Assembly (NCBI RefSeq): GCF_011762155.1
Contig: NZ_JAASQL010000001.1
Span: 744,001-808,000 of the forward strand
DNA: 64,000 bases
Origin: Wenyingzhuangia heitensis
Lineage (GTDB): Bacteria > Bacteroidota > Bacteroidia > Flavobacteriales > Flavobacteriaceae
Direction: 5' to 3'
Of this stretch, positions 25,979 through 35,450 are shown one piece after another. A program made the position numbers and the translations under genes. The notes under the pieces were generated by a model. It was not told the DNA's origin. It saw nothing but the letters and a program-made list of their open reading frames with translations, and did not search any database. Positions within the stretch are counted from its first letter, which is position 1. Every line of letters starts with the position of its first letter.

Positions 25979-27583
25979 ATGATGAGGTTTTTTTATGTTT
26001 TAGTATTTTTAGTAAGTTCTGTTTTTTCTCAAAAAAAGAACGACAATCTGTTGTATAGGTTACAAGAGTACAAGCTCCGAAACTTGCCTATAAATACATC
26101 TTCTATAGACTTTGGAGTTAATTTTTTTAATGATAGTACAATTATCTTTTCAAGTACGAAAGAAATTGATCCTTTAAAGAAACATAATAAAAATCCATAT
26201 TTAGAATTATATCAGGCGAATATAAGTCCAGTCAATGAGATAAGAAGCTTAGAGAAATTCTCTATGGATCTTCATTCAGATTTTCATGAAGCTAATTTTG
26301 CTTTCACAAAAGATGGAAAATACGTTTATTTTACTAGTGGAGATCAAAATAAAGGAAAAGGGGTTAGAGAAATTAATCAAAAAAATATAGTTGAGCTTTT
26401 TGGAGCTGATATTTCTAATGGTGTAATTACAAATATTAAACTATTATACTTTAATAATAATAGATATTCAGTAGGTCATCCCTTTTTATCTAAAGATGAA
26501 AAAACATTGTATTTTATGTCTGATAGACCAGAAGGATATGGGGGTACTGATTTGTATAAAGTAGATATTTTAGGTTATAATAGATATGGTAATATTAAAA
26601 ATTTAGGTCCAAAAATAAATAGTCCAGCCAATGAACTATACCCTTTTGTTGATGTTGACGATGTATTGTATTTTTCTTCTGATAAAGAAGGAGGTAAAGG
26701 TGGTTTGGATGTCTATGGTATTTCTTTAAAAGATACTCTACAGAATGTTTTTCATTTGCCAGCTCCTGTGAACTCTAATAAAGATGATTTTGCTTTTGTA
26801 TTGTCTAAATCAAACTTAGGTTTTGTTTCTTCTAATAGAGAAGGTGGTTTAGGAGAGGATGATATTTATAAGTTAAAATTAAAATGGTTGCAATATATAC
26901 AAGGTACTGTTGAAAATGTTGCTACAACAGAGCCTGTTTCAGATTCAAAAGTCTCTATTTATAAAAACAATCAAAAAGTAGATGAAATTATAACTGATTC
27001 TATAGGGCAATTCCAGTCAAATATTAAAGTAGGTGCTAATGAAACTTATATGGTAAAAGTAGAAAGGAGAAATCATTTGGCGGATTCTACTATAGTTAAA
27101 ACTCCTGAAATTAGATACTTTTCAAACAATATAGCATTCAACTTAACAAGAACAGCACCAGATGAAATTGTAATTAAAGAAACGGTTAAAACAGATAAGA
27201 GTGTTGAAGAAAATGTAGTACCAGATTTAGAGTTTGAACCTATCTATTTTGACTTTGATAAATTTAATATTGACAAAGACTCTGAATTGGTTTTAGATAG
27301 TCTGGTTGATACTTTAAATAAATATCCAAACATTATGATTGAAGTCGATTCTTACACAGATGCAGAAGGTGAAGTATCATGGAATCAAATGCTATCTGAT
27401 AAACGTGCTAAATCTACAACAGATTATCTAATTTTAAAAGGAATATCTGCAGATAGAATAAAAGCGACAGGACATGGAGAAAGTAAATTGATTAATAAAT
27501 GTGGTGTAGGTATTATATGTACCAAAGCAGAAAAGAAACTAAATAGACGAACAGAGTTTAGAGTGGTTCTTATAGAAAAATAA
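25979..27583 (+). CDS. OmpA family protein with PD40-type propeller repeats
   Basis: About 534 residues. The ATG at 25979 (or the adjacent one at 25982) gives a clean signal peptide, MMRFFYVLVFLVSSVFSQ; the upstream TTG start is unlikely. Four PD40/WD40-like beta-propeller repeats follow, for example FAFTKDGKYVYFTSGD, YFMSDRPEGYGGTDLYK, YFSSDKEGGKGGLDVYG and FVSSNREGGLGEDDIYK. Next come a short carboxypeptidase-regulatory-like stretch and a C-terminal OmpA domain (YFDFDKFNIDKDSELVLDSL to LNRRTEFRVV) that should bind peptidoglycan. In this phylum such proteins usually follow a PorP/SprF gene and relate to type IX secretion or gliding, but no PorP is adjacent here. Confidence 0.88.
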   Translation: MMRFFYVLVFLVSSVFSQKKNDNLLYRLQEYKLRNLPINTSSIDFGVNFFNDSTIIFSSTKEIDPLKKHNKNPYLELYQANISPVNEIRSLEKFSMDLHSDFHEANFAFTKDGKYVYFTSGDQNKGKGVREINQKNIVELFGADISNGVITNIKLLYFNNNRYSVGHPFLSKDEKTLYFMSDRPEGYGGTDLYKVDILGYNRYGNIKNLGPKINSPANELYPFVDVDDVLYFSSDKEGGKGGLDVYGISLKDTLQNVFHLPAPVNSNKDDFAFVLSKSNLGFVSSNREGGLGEDDIYKLKLKWLQYIQGTVENVATTEPVSDSKVSIYKNNQKVDEIITDSIGQFQSNIKVGANETYMVKVERRNHLADSTIVKTPEIRYFSNNIAFNLTRTAPDEIVIKETVKTDKSVEENVVPDLEFEPIYFDFDKFNIDKDSELVLDSLVDTLNKYPNIMIEVDSYTDAEGEVSWNQMLSDKRAKSTTDYLILKGISADRIKATGHGESKLINKCGVGIICTKAEKKLNRRTEFRVVLIEK

Positions 27584-27605
27584 TAAATTTAAATAATTAA
27601 AAAAT

Positions 27606-27640
27606 AAAAGAGGGATTCTAATTAAGAGTTCCTCTCTTAT
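27606..27640 (+). terminator. Possible terminator after the OmpA/PD40 gene
   Basis: AAAGAGGGATTCT and AGAGTTCCTCTCTT form an imperfect stem with bulges about 25 bases after the stop codon. The T-run is poor. Confidence 0.4.
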
Positions 27641-27751
27641 AATTTATATAAATGATGAACAATATTATTTTACTTAATTATGATATACATAGTTTAGTTT
27701 ATCTTTTTTTAAAGACAATGTAATTCTGTTTGAAATCACATTTTATTAACA

Positions 27752-27779
27752 TTTGTAGTGTTTTTTATTCTTAAATTTG
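27752..27779 (+). promoter_or_regulatory. Putative promoter of small membrane ORF
   Basis: TAAATTTG at 27772-27779 matches the -7 consensus. TTTG at 27752-27755 is upstream, but with 16 rather than 19 bases between. Confidence 0.45.
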
Positions 27780-27805
27780 ATTGCTGAAAAGAAAAAAATA
27801 CTAAG

Positions 27806-28003
27806 ATGAAAAAAGACACGATTTATTTATCCTATGAAAATATTTGTGCAACAATTTTTACTATTGCAATTGTACTATTTATTTTTTTAATTAAAAATGA
27901 AGAAATTTATTCATTAAGAAAAAAAGACATAGTAAATAAGTTTGATAATAAAAGCTTAAAAAAATCAAATAAAGATTACAATATAGTTTTTAAGACAAAA
28001 TAA
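27806..28003 (+). CDS. Small single-pass membrane protein, hypothetical
   Basis: A 65-residue ORF I do not recognise. One hydrophobic helix at about residues 12-30 (ICATIFTIAIVLFIFLI) is followed by a lysine-rich, probably cytoplasmic, tail. A -7-like element lies 26 bases before the ATG, which supports expression. It ends six bases before the convergent methyltransferase gene. It could still be a chance ORF in AT-rich DNA; homology in related genomes would decide. Confidence 0.45.
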   Translation: MKKDTIYLSYENICATIFTIAIVLFIFLIKNEEIYSLRKKDIVNKFDNKSLKKSNKDYNIVFKTK

Positions 28004-28009
28004 GAGGTT

Positions 28010-29179
28010 TTACTTCTTACAAAGAAGAACAATTTGTTCTTCTTTTTTGTTGGTGGTAAAAAACAAATAAATATCTCCACCTTCTTTAATTCCTGTTTTT
28101 TTACGAATTGTAGCTACACTTTCTCTAAAGTTCCGAGTTGTAATATTGGCTTTTTTACTAGGTAGTTTTTTTAAGAGTTGTTTTTTGTTGTAAGGCAGTA
28201 CCTCCACAATTTTAAAAGCTCTACCAGAAAAATCAATCAACTCATTAGAAGTGTATAAGTGAGAGTGCTTGTGTAGTTTTTTTATTTTAAAAACTTCAGA
28301 AACAGCCTCAAATCCACCAGACTTTAAAATAGCGCTATTGGGTTCGTAAATATATTTTAGTGGCTCAGATAGCTCCGTATTGTATTCTTTTTGATAAATA
28401 AAGTTAAAATGATCTATAGTGTTTTGAATGTTGACAGCGTTAATTTTAATAGTTCCTTGATATCCTTTTTCTACATGTACCAAAACTTCTTTAACTTCAT
28501 TCTGTAGCGCAATAATAAAAACTTCTTTTACAAAGCTCAGTTCGTTTATACAGCTAGTAATGTCAATTAGAGGGGAGTTTTTAATGAGGATATTATGACT
28601 CTTTTCTACCAAAGCATCCAAATGTTTAGGAATGTTAGGCAAGCAATCTTGTAGTAAAAAAACTTTCCCTTTTACATTGTTTCTGCGAGATGGATCTACA
28701 TAAATCCAATCGTAGGTTTTGTGGTTGTCTAAAATATATTGAACACCATCACCCTGAATACATTCTATGTTTTTAGTCCCTAATTCTTGTAGGTTGTGCT
28801 TTACAATTTTGGAAAGTTCTGAGTTTAACTCACAGTGTGTAACTTGTTTAAAATGTTTAGAAAACGAAACACAATCAATTCCGTAACCTCCAGTAATATC
28901 TATAATAGAATCCCCTTTTATTAAATTGCTTTTATAGTTTGCAGTTGCTTCGGATGAGGTTTGTTCTATGTTTAGTTTATTGGGGTAATAAATGTCTTTT
29001 GTTAAAAACCAAGTGGGGAGTTTTTTTTCACACTTCTTTTTTGCTTCTATTTGCTCTATAATCTCTATTGTAGAAATAGATGGAAATGGAGAGCCTTTTA
29101 AAACCAATTTAGTAATGTCGGTTTTAAGGTTTTGGTTGATGAAATCTTGGACTTCAGGTAAAAGAATAGAAGGATTCAA
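28010..29179 (-). CDS. Class I SAM-dependent methyltransferase with THUMP-like domain
   Basis: A 389-residue protein. The SAM-binding motif DITGGYGIDCVSFSKHF is near residues 94-110, the acidic loop HCELNSEL near 115, and the catalytic-region YVDPSRRNNVKGKVF near 161-175. The C-terminal part (GRAFKIVEVLPYNKKQLLKK; ATIRKKTGIKEGGDIYLFFT) matches the THUMP-like domain that follows such methyltransferases in Bacteroidota. The substrate is probably RNA but undefined. The stop of the upstream permease gene is two bases from this start, so they are cotranscribed. Confidence 0.82.
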   Translation of the reverse strand: MNPSILLPEVQDFINQNLKTDITKLVLKGSPFPSISTIEIIEQIEAKKKCEKKLPTWFLTKDIYYPNKLNIEQTSSEATANYKSNLIKGDSIIDITGGYGIDCVSFSKHFKQVTHCELNSELSKIVKHNLQELGTKNIECIQGDGVQYILDNHKTYDWIYVDPSRRNNVKGKVFLLQDCLPNIPKHLDALVEKSHNILIKNSPLIDITSCINELSFVKEVFIIALQNEVKEVLVHVEKGYQGTIKINAVNIQNTIDHFNFIYQKEYNTELSEPLKYIYEPNSAILKSGGFEAVSEVFKIKKLHKHSHLYTSNELIDFSGRAFKIVEVLPYNKKQLLKKLPSKKANITTRNFRESVATIRKKTGIKEGGDIYLFFTTNKKEEQIVLLCKK

Positions 29180-29180
29180 G

Positions 29181-30263
29181 TTAAAAATCTTTGGTTAGTA
29201 GTTTTACCGCTTTGTATTTGTTAAAAAATTCTTTTGCAATTACTTTAATAGCTGTGTATGCAGGAATAGAAACAACCATTCCGATGATTCCAAACAAGCT
29301 TCCAAAAATCATAATAACTAAGAAAATTTCTAGAGGATGTGATTTGACACTTTTTGAGAAAATTAAAGGCTGACTTACAAAATTATCAATTAATTGAGCC
29401 GCAAAATAACCTCCCATTATGTATAGAGTATTGGGTAAAATTTGTGTTTGAAAATCTAAATCTAAATTGTTAGTTGTTGCCAAAACAAACATTACAATTC
29501 CACCAATTAAAGGGCCTATGTAGGGGATTAAATTGAATAAGGCACATAGAAAAGCAATAATAATAGCGTTTTCAATGCTAAAAACACTAAGTACAATGCT
29601 GTAGATGGCAAACAAAACAGAGATTTGAATAATTAAACCAATAAAGTATCTAGACAATAAATCCTTAATAGTTTCTAAAGACCTAGCTGCGTGAAAAACA
29701 TGTTCTTTTGGAATAAAGGCATAAGTTCCTCTGGACAGAATTTTAGCATCTAGCATAAAGAAAAAAGAGATAAATAATACTGAGAAAAGCCCCATGCTAA
29801 AAGATCCTATTTTACTTAAAATAACATTTAGAATATTAGGGATGTTTTTAAGACTAGGTAAAAAATCTATATTTTTTGTTTTTTCTAAAATATCAATATT
29901 ATGAAACAGTAAATAATCATTTACTTCTGTGCTAAGTCTTTCTATGTTGCTTTTAAATTCATCAGAATTTAAAAGAGCTATATTCTCACTTTGTTTGCTA
30001 ATTAATGGGGTAAAAGCATTAAAAATAAGAAAGGTAAATATGCTGTAAACAATAATAGAAATTAAAACAGCCAGCGTATTGTTTAATTTTAATTTTTGTG
30101 TTAAAAATTGTATCCCAGGTCTAGATATTAAAGCCAATACAGCAGATATAATTATATAAACTATGATAGTTTGTATCTGAATAAAAAACCACACTAAAGC
30201 TACAATACCAGTTAAAATAGCGATGGTTCTTAGTAGTCCGTTACTAATTGTTTTTGCGGTCAT
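29181..30263 (-). CDS. AI-2E family transporter (PerM/UPF0118 type)
   Basis: A 360-residue polytopic membrane protein with about eight helices. Family features include the N-terminal double helix (residues 10-50), the extracytoplasmic segment around 70-150, and the C-terminal GSLFGIIGMVVSIPAYTAIKV stretch (about 316-336), with SQPLIFSKSVKSHPLEIF just before it. Members export autoinducer-2 or act as sodium/proton antiporters; the substrate here is unknown. The start overlaps the end of the ACP phosphodiesterase gene by 20 bases. Confidence 0.85.
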   Translation of the reverse strand: MTAKTISNGLLRTIAILTGIVALVWFFIQIQTIIVYIIISAVLALISRPGIQFLTQKLKLNNTLAVLISIIVYSIFTFLIFNAFTPLISKQSENIALLNSDEFKSNIERLSTEVNDYLLFHNIDILEKTKNIDFLPSLKNIPNILNVILSKIGSFSMGLFSVLFISFFFMLDAKILSRGTYAFIPKEHVFHAARSLETIKDLLSRYFIGLIIQISVLFAIYSIVLSVFSIENAIIIAFLCALFNLIPYIGPLIGGIVMFVLATTNNLDLDFQTQILPNTLYIMGGYFAAQLIDNFVSQPLIFSKSVKSHPLEIFLVIMIFGSLFGIIGMVVSIPAYTAIKVIAKEFFNKYKAVKLLTKDF

Positions 30264-30843
30264 AATTTAGTAAGTATTGTTGGCTAAAAATCTGCAATTC
30301 TTCAAAAAAAGCAGTAAAATCTTGTTCAAAAATAGCGTAATTATTTTTAAGGTCTACAACAGCTTCATTCATCATAGAAATTCCTTTGGTTCTTACATTC
30401 ATGTCGTGAAGAATACTAGTAATTCCAGGAATTGTTCGATACATATACAGCCAGTTTTGCTGAGTCATATAGGGAAGTAAATACTGTGTTTTTTCTGGTA
30501 AAATAGCGTAGTTGTCTTTAAGGGTTTGATACACTCCTTGACTAAAATTTTGCAAAGGAATTTCTGAATATAAGAGCCAATTTTTAGCTAGAAAATGATC
30601 GTAAATTAGGTCTATAATCACCCCTTTGTACAACCTGTATTTTGGGTCTAATCTTCTTTTGCTTTGTCTAAAAATAGAATGTTCATCTGTAAAGGTATCA
30701 ATAGCTCTGTGCATTTTAATACCAAATTTAATGCCTTCAGAAAAATGATGAAATTTATTTCCTCGAATGCTATCTGCAATAAAATTACCGATCATAATTT
30801 CTTTATCAACACCTGCTAGATATAAGTGGGCAAGAAAATTCAT
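30244..30843 (-). CDS. acpH: Acyl carrier protein phosphodiesterase
   Basis: A 199-residue protein from the ATG at 30841-30843 (MNFLAHLYLAG), the usual N-terminus of the DUF479/AcpH family. The longer frame would run through the dnaN terminator hairpin and is rejected. Metal-site residues of the HD-like fold are visible in FIADSIRG, MHRAIDTFTDEH and IDLIYDHFLAKNW. The enzyme removes phosphopantetheine from holo-ACP. It heads an operon with the AI-2E permease and methyltransferase. Confidence 0.87.
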   Translation of the reverse strand: MNFLAHLYLAGVDKEIMIGNFIADSIRGNKFHHFSEGIKFGIKMHRAIDTFTDEHSIFRQSKRRLDPKYRLYKGVIIDLIYDHFLAKNWLLYSEIPLQNFSQGVYQTLKDNYAILPEKTQYLLPYMTQQNWLYMYRTIPGITSILHDMNVRTKGISMMNEAVVDLKNNYAIFEQDFTAFFEELQIFSQQYLLNYDRKNN

Positions 30844-30874
30844 AAACGGTAAGTTTTTATAAGTAAAGATAAAT

Positions 30875-30911
30875 AAAAAGCGTTCCACAAAAAATGTGAA
30901 ACGCTTTTTTT
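30875..30911 (-). terminator. Intrinsic terminator after dnaN
   Basis: AAAAAGCGTTCCACA and TGTGAAACGCTTTTTTT form a long stem with one internal mismatch. It lies just beyond the dnaN stop on the minus strand. Confidence 0.75.
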
Positions 30912-30928
30912 ATATTGTTGAGAGAATG

Positions 30929-32047
30929 TTAGTTACTTAACATTACAGGCATTACTAACATGGTAATTTCTTCTCCTTCTTCGGTACCATCCGCTGGAGT
31001 TAAAATTCCGGCACGGTTAGGTAAAGACATTTCTAACTGTACGTTGTCTGATGATAAGTTGTTTAACATTTCTGTTAAAAAACGAGAGTTGAATCCAATT
31101 TCTAAATCATCGCCTTGATAGTCACAATTTAAACGTTCGTTGGCTTTGTTAGAAAAATCAATATCTTCTGCAGATATATTTAATTCTGTTCCTGCCATTT
31201 TTAGACGAATTTGATGTGTTGTTTTGCTAGAGAAAATAGATACACGCTTTGTAGAGTTTAAAAAAGAACCTCTAGAAATAGTTAATTTATTTGGGTTTTC
31301 TTTAGGAATTACCGCGTTGTAATTTGGGTATTTTCCATCAATTAGTCTACAGATTAAATCTACATTGTCAAACGTAAACTTAGCGTTAGATTCGTTATAA
31401 GATATAGATACTTCTGCATCCGATGTTGCTAAAATTCCTTTTAAAATGTTTAAAGGTTTTTTAGGCATAATAAACTCAGCAACTTCATCTGCTTGTACAT
31501 CTGTTCTAGTGTATTTTACCAATTTGTGAGCATCTGTAGCAACAAACGTTAAATTGTCTGTTCCAAACTGAAAAAATACTCCACTCATTACAGGTCTCAA
31601 ATCATCGTTACCTGTCGCAAATATGGTTTTAGAAATTGCGTTAGCCAATACATTTGCAGGCACTATTGTGTTGCTTGGGTTTTCTAAAGCGACTGCTTTA
31701 GGAAATTCGCTCCCATCAAAATAAGGCATTCCGTAGTTTCCTTGTTCCGATGTGATTTCTACTTCGTTACTTCCTTCAATCTTAAATGTTAAAGGTTGAT
31801 TAGGCAACGTTTTTAAAGTATCTAACAATATTCTTGATGGAACAGCAATAGCTCCTTCACTGTCAGATTGTACTTCAATTGTAGTAGACATGGTAGTCTC
31901 TAAATCCGAAGCAGATATTTTTAGTTCGTTTTCGCTTAATTCAAATAAGAAATTATCTAAAATAGGTAAGGTATTACTTGTGCTAATAACACCACTTAGA
32001 ACTTGCAATTGCTTTAACAACTGAGAGCTAGATACTATAAATTTCAT
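30929..32047 (-). CDS. dnaN: DNA polymerase III subunit beta (sliding clamp)
   Basis: A 372-residue clamp that encircles DNA and tethers polymerase III and repair factors. It begins MKFIVSSSQLLKQLQVLSGV and ends with the family-typical MLVMPVMLSN (related to the MPMRL ending of the clamp). The three-domain layout and PVMSGVFFQF / RLIDGKYPNYNAVIPKENPN motifs are clear. It is not next to dnaA in this genome segment, as is usual in Flavobacteriia, and is monocistronic with its own terminator. Confidence 0.97.
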   Translation of the reverse strand: MKFIVSSSQLLKQLQVLSGVISTSNTLPILDNFLFELSENELKISASDLETTMSTTIEVQSDSEGAIAVPSRILLDTLKTLPNQPLTFKIEGSNEVEITSEQGNYGMPYFDGSEFPKAVALENPSNTIVPANVLANAISKTIFATGNDDLRPVMSGVFFQFGTDNLTFVATDAHKLVKYTRTDVQADEVAEFIMPKKPLNILKGILATSDAEVSISYNESNAKFTFDNVDLICRLIDGKYPNYNAVIPKENPNKLTISRGSFLNSTKRVSIFSSKTTHQIRLKMAGTELNISAEDIDFSNKANERLNCDYQGDDLEIGFNSRFLTEMLNNLSSDNVQLEMSLPNRAGILTPADGTEEGEEITMLVMPVMLSN

Positions 32048-32160
32048 AGGTTATGTTGTATGTAATTATACATTATTCGTGATAGCTAATATAGTATGAA
32101 AACGGAATGTTTACAACAAATGTTTTAAACATAATTAATCAAACTGTTAATAACCTTTGT

Positions 32161-33789
32161 TTAATATTTAGATTTTCTATAATAAAAAATAAGCACACCA
32201 AAAACGGCCACCATCACTAAAGGAATTAGGGTGTTTATCAACTGCCATTTGGTTTTTTCTTGAAGTGCTTTAGGCTGATTAATGGTGTCTAAAGTAATTT
32301 GTTTGGCTCGTAATTGTATCAATCCAGAATCGTTTAATAAATAGTGAATTGTGTTTATTAAAAACTCTTTATTTGCATAATACATATTGTTCCATTTGTC
32401 TAAACCTAACTCTAAAGGTTTTCCTTTGCTTATATGATTAGTGCTTATATCTCCATCAGCAATTACAACCATTTTTCCTTGGTGCCCGTTGCTAATAAAG
32501 TTGTTTTTATAAGGTTTGATCCTGTTTTTATAGGCTGATGAAAAATGACCTTCTAGCAATATTCCTAAAATTTTAGAACCTGAATTAAAAGAGGTAACGT
32601 CCGAACTTTGTGCAATACTAGCAAGCTCTACATAATTAGGTACCGCTGTTGTTTTGCTAAATGTAGAACTTTGTAATAAAATAGTTTTATGAATGTTGGT
32701 GTTTAGAGTGTCTATGCTATTTGTAAACTCTAATTTAACATCTCCAATATTTTTGTTAATTACGTGTTTGTTGTTTGTTTTTATGACTGGATAATAATCC
32801 CACAAAAATTCATCAAACTGAGTTTTGTTACCAACATTACCTACTGCTAAAGGAATTTTAGCAGCATATAAATCACGAACCAAATGTTTCTGAATTCGAA
32901 TTCCATAATTAAATAAATAATCAGTTAAATTTAAATCACGTTGGTAAGCCAATACTTTTCCATTTTGCATTAAGCTGTCTTTTGGAGTGTGAACCATATC
33001 TAGCATCCAAAGAGATTTTCCTCCGTTAGTCGTAAATTGATCTAGGGTGAATTTTTCGGCTTCTGTAAACGCTTCTGTTGGTTTGCTAATAATTAACAAA
33101 TCAAAATCCTGTAATTGTTTTAAGGTTTTTTGTGGTTGTTTGGTAACAGAATCTAACGTAAACGGAGCTAAAAAATAATTTTCTCCCAAAGTTTTTAAAA
33201 AGTCATATTGATAAATATCTTCTAACTCTCCATTTCCTTTAAGAATGGCAATTTTTTGTTTTTTGTGAGCTGTAACTTTCTGAATTCCGCTAGCAAAAGC
33301 AAATTCTAAATTCTGAATAGAGTTTTCTATTTGTGTGTTTTCATTATTAAAAGATGAGTTTTTTAACAAGTTAACAGCAGTGGTGTTTTTACCACATTTT
33401 ACAATCGCCCAAGGAAAAATAATGCTTTCAGATACTTTTCCATCTTCTTGAACTGTTAATCTACTAGGGGTTAAACCTTGTTTTATTAGTTTTTCTTGAT
33501 TGTTCTTTGGATCAATAAAACGGTAATGAATGTGTTGGTTTTTAGAGGTTATTTCTTTTAAAAAGTAATTTGTTTCTTTACTTAATCTTTCAAAATCAAA
33601 AGGCAAATCACCAGTTAAATAAACGTTGATGTAAATGTCTTTATTAAGGTTTTTTAAAAGTTGTTGGGTGGGAGTAGAAATAGAGTATTTCTGATCTTTG
33701 GTAAAATCCCATCTGTAACTAATTTGATGAATTAGGAATTGAGTAAGCCCAAACAAAGCAAGTAAAATAAGGTGTTTTTTCTTAATCAT
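32161..33789 (-). CDS. gldG: Gliding motility-associated ABC transporter substrate-binding protein GldG
   Basis: A 542-residue protein with an N-terminal membrane anchor (residues 5-23), the WDFTKDQKYSISTPTQQLLK segment characteristic of GldG, a large extracytoplasmic ABC-type domain, and a C-terminal membrane helix (about 518-535). In Flavobacterium johnsoniae GldA, GldF and GldG are required for gliding. The partner ATPase gldA is not in this window. The start overlaps gldF by 8 bases. Confidence 0.92.
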   Translation of the reverse strand: MIKKKHLILLALFGLTQFLIHQISYRWDFTKDQKYSISTPTQQLLKNLNKDIYINVYLTGDLPFDFERLSKETNYFLKEITSKNQHIHYRFIDPKNNQEKLIKQGLTPSRLTVQEDGKVSESIIFPWAIVKCGKNTTAVNLLKNSSFNNENTQIENSIQNLEFAFASGIQKVTAHKKQKIAILKGNGELEDIYQYDFLKTLGENYFLAPFTLDSVTKQPQKTLKQLQDFDLLIISKPTEAFTEAEKFTLDQFTTNGGKSLWMLDMVHTPKDSLMQNGKVLAYQRDLNLTDYLFNYGIRIQKHLVRDLYAAKIPLAVGNVGNKTQFDEFLWDYYPVIKTNNKHVINKNIGDVKLEFTNSIDTLNTNIHKTILLQSSTFSKTTAVPNYVELASIAQSSDVTSFNSGSKILGILLEGHFSSAYKNRIKPYKNNFISNGHQGKMVVIADGDISTNHISKGKPLELGLDKWNNMYYANKEFLINTIHYLLNDSGLIQLRAKQITLDTINQPKALQEKTKWQLINTLIPLVMVAVFGVLIFYYRKSKY

Positions 33790-34501
33790 GGTCTAACTGT
33801 AGTTTGGTAAGTCCTAAAAATAGAAACGTAATGCTTAAAAAATAAAACACATCTGTAAGATCTATAACTCCGCGTGTTAAACTTTCAAAATGTTGAGGAA
33901 TTCCAAAAGTATTCCATCCAAAATTAGAAGTTTCTGATAAGTTTTCTAAAGCAGAAAATACAAAATACAAAACTACATTAATTAATAAGCTAAGTATAAA
34001 AGCTGTAATGTTGTTTTTGGTGTAAATAGAGCTAAATAAACCAATAGAAATATAACTAGAGGCTAATAAAATTAAACCGATATAAGACGTAAAGGTGCTT
34101 CCTAGATCTATGTTTCCTAATGGGTTTCCTAATTGATAAGTACTGTAAACAAACAAAAGTGTTGGTAATAGAGCAATAATAAGAATGGTTAAATATCCCA
34201 AAAACTTACCCATTATAATTTTAAAATTAGAGATAGGTAATGTTTTTAAAATTTCTATAGTTCCATTGCTAAATTCATCAGCAAAACTTTTCATGGTAAT
34301 TGCCGGAATCAAAAAAGCAAAAATCCAAGAGCTGTTATTAAAAAAAGCGTTAATATTAGCAAATCCAGTATAAATAATATTGCTATAGCCTTTAAATACC
34401 CAAAGTAGTAAAGCATTTATTACTAAAAAAGAGGCAATAATTAAATACCCTACAGGGTTGCTAAAAAACGATTGTAGTTCTTTATTAAAAATAGCTTTCA
34501 T
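33782..34501 (-). CDS. gldF: Gliding motility-associated ABC transporter permease GldF
   Basis: A 239-residue ABC-2 type permease with six hydrophobic segments. It begins MKAIFNKELQSFFSNPVGYL, typical of GldF, and has the conserved cytoplasmic loop FADEFSNGTIEILKTLPISNFKIIMGKF (about residues 68-95). It forms the membrane part of the GldFG transporter with GldA. It lies 16 bases after the SAM-cleaving enzyme gene and overlaps gldG. Confidence 0.92.
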   Translation of the reverse strand: MKAIFNKELQSFFSNPVGYLIIASFLVINALLLWVFKGYSNIIYTGFANINAFFNNSSWIFAFLIPAITMKSFADEFSNGTIEILKTLPISNFKIIMGKFLGYLTILIIALLPTLLFVYSTYQLGNPLGNIDLGSTFTSYIGLILLASSYISIGLFSSIYTKNNITAFILSLLINVVLYFVFSALENLSETSNFGWNTFGIPQHFESLTRGVIDLTDVFYFLSITFLFLGLTKLQLDHD

Positions 34502-34517
34502 TAAGCGTTGTTCGTTT

Positions 34518-35342
34518 TTAAAATTCTATACTAATACTGCTTCTGTAATCTAAACCTAAAAGAGTAGAGGCACCACCAACAGTTTGCAAATTGCTTTTGT
34601 AAATGGCAATTTCTAAATAATTTCCAGAATTAAACAAAGCCATTTTGGTTCCTGGAGCATTTCTTTGGTGAGTTGGTAGTTCAAAATTAACAATATCACT
34701 GTATTTACTGTGAACTTTTTTAAAGGTATACCTACCTACAGAAATAACACAATCTCTTCCTTTACCAACAGTATTAAAAAGTTCTTTGGTAATATTTGTA
34801 ATAACATTACCATAATTATCAATGTAAATAACAGACCCTAAAATTTTATTTTCAGAAATGGTTTGTGGTTGCAGTTCTACGGTCTTTTTAATTTCAGTCA
34901 TTGGTTTTCCAATAACTTCTAAAGTTCCTCCTCTGGCAATATGACAAGCTACATTTACAAATACATCTAATACAGAAAAGCTAGTTTCTACCCGATCGTG
35001 AATGTTTATTTCTACTATTTTTGTAGGATTAATTTCCGAGGCAATTAAAGACATAATACCATTGTTAGGACAAACAAAATAATGATCGTCTAACAACAAA
35101 GCAATGTGTTTGTTTTCTGGAGTCATTTCAGAATCTACACCTATTATATGAATACTTCCTTTTGGAAAACTTCTGTATGCATTTTTTAAAATGTAAGCAG
35201 TTTCTGTAATGTTAAACGGAGATATTTCGTGAGAAATATCTACAATGGTTGTTTCTGGTAATAAATTATAAATGGCTCCTTTTACTGCCGACACAAAATG
35301 GTCTTTTCTTCCGAAATCAGTAGTTAGGGTGATGAATGCCAT
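34518..35342 (-). CDS. SAM hydroxide adenosyltransferase (DUF62 family)
   Basis: A 274-residue enzyme of the fluorinase/chlorinase-related family that splits S-adenosylmethionine with hydroxide into adenosine and methionine. Motifs are TLTTDFGRKDHFVSAVKG (residues 6-23), IVDISHEISPFNI, the PNNGIMSL loop near 92-99 and YIDNYGNVITNI near 175. The family Asp-Arg-His arrangement appears present (DFGRKDH; VETSFS). Its placement ahead of gldFG is conserved in Flavobacteriia, but a role in motility is not established. Confidence 0.9.
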   Translation of the reverse strand: MAFITLTTDFGRKDHFVSAVKGAIYNLLPETTIVDISHEISPFNITETAYILKNAYRSFPKGSIHIIGVDSEMTPENKHIALLLDDHYFVCPNNGIMSLIASEINPTKIVEINIHDRVETSFSVLDVFVNVACHIARGGTLEVIGKPMTEIKKTVELQPQTISENKILGSVIYIDNYGNVITNITKELFNTVGKGRDCVISVGRYTFKKVHSKYSDIVNFELPTHQRNAPGTKMALFNSGNYLEIAIYKSNLQTVGGASTLLGLDYRSSISIEF

Positions 35343-35383
35343 AAATGGAAATTATGTTAGCGTTTTTTGTGAATTATTCTAAG

Positions 35384-35391
35384 CAAATTTA
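35384..35391 (-). promoter_or_regulatory. Putative -7 element for the SAM hydrolase-gldF-gldG operon
   Basis: The minus strand reads TAAATTTG here, a full TAnnTTTG match, about 42 bases ahead of the start codon. No good -33 box is seen at 19 bases. Confidence 0.4.
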
Positions 35392-35450
35392 CAGAATTGT
35401 AAATGATAATTATGTACTTTGTAGCTGCAATTTATAAACAGATTTAAAGC

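Noticed and set aside
30844-30888. 15-residue extension of the ACP phosphodiesterase
   Set aside because: It overlaps the dnaN terminator hairpin, and the AcpH family begins at MNFLAHL.
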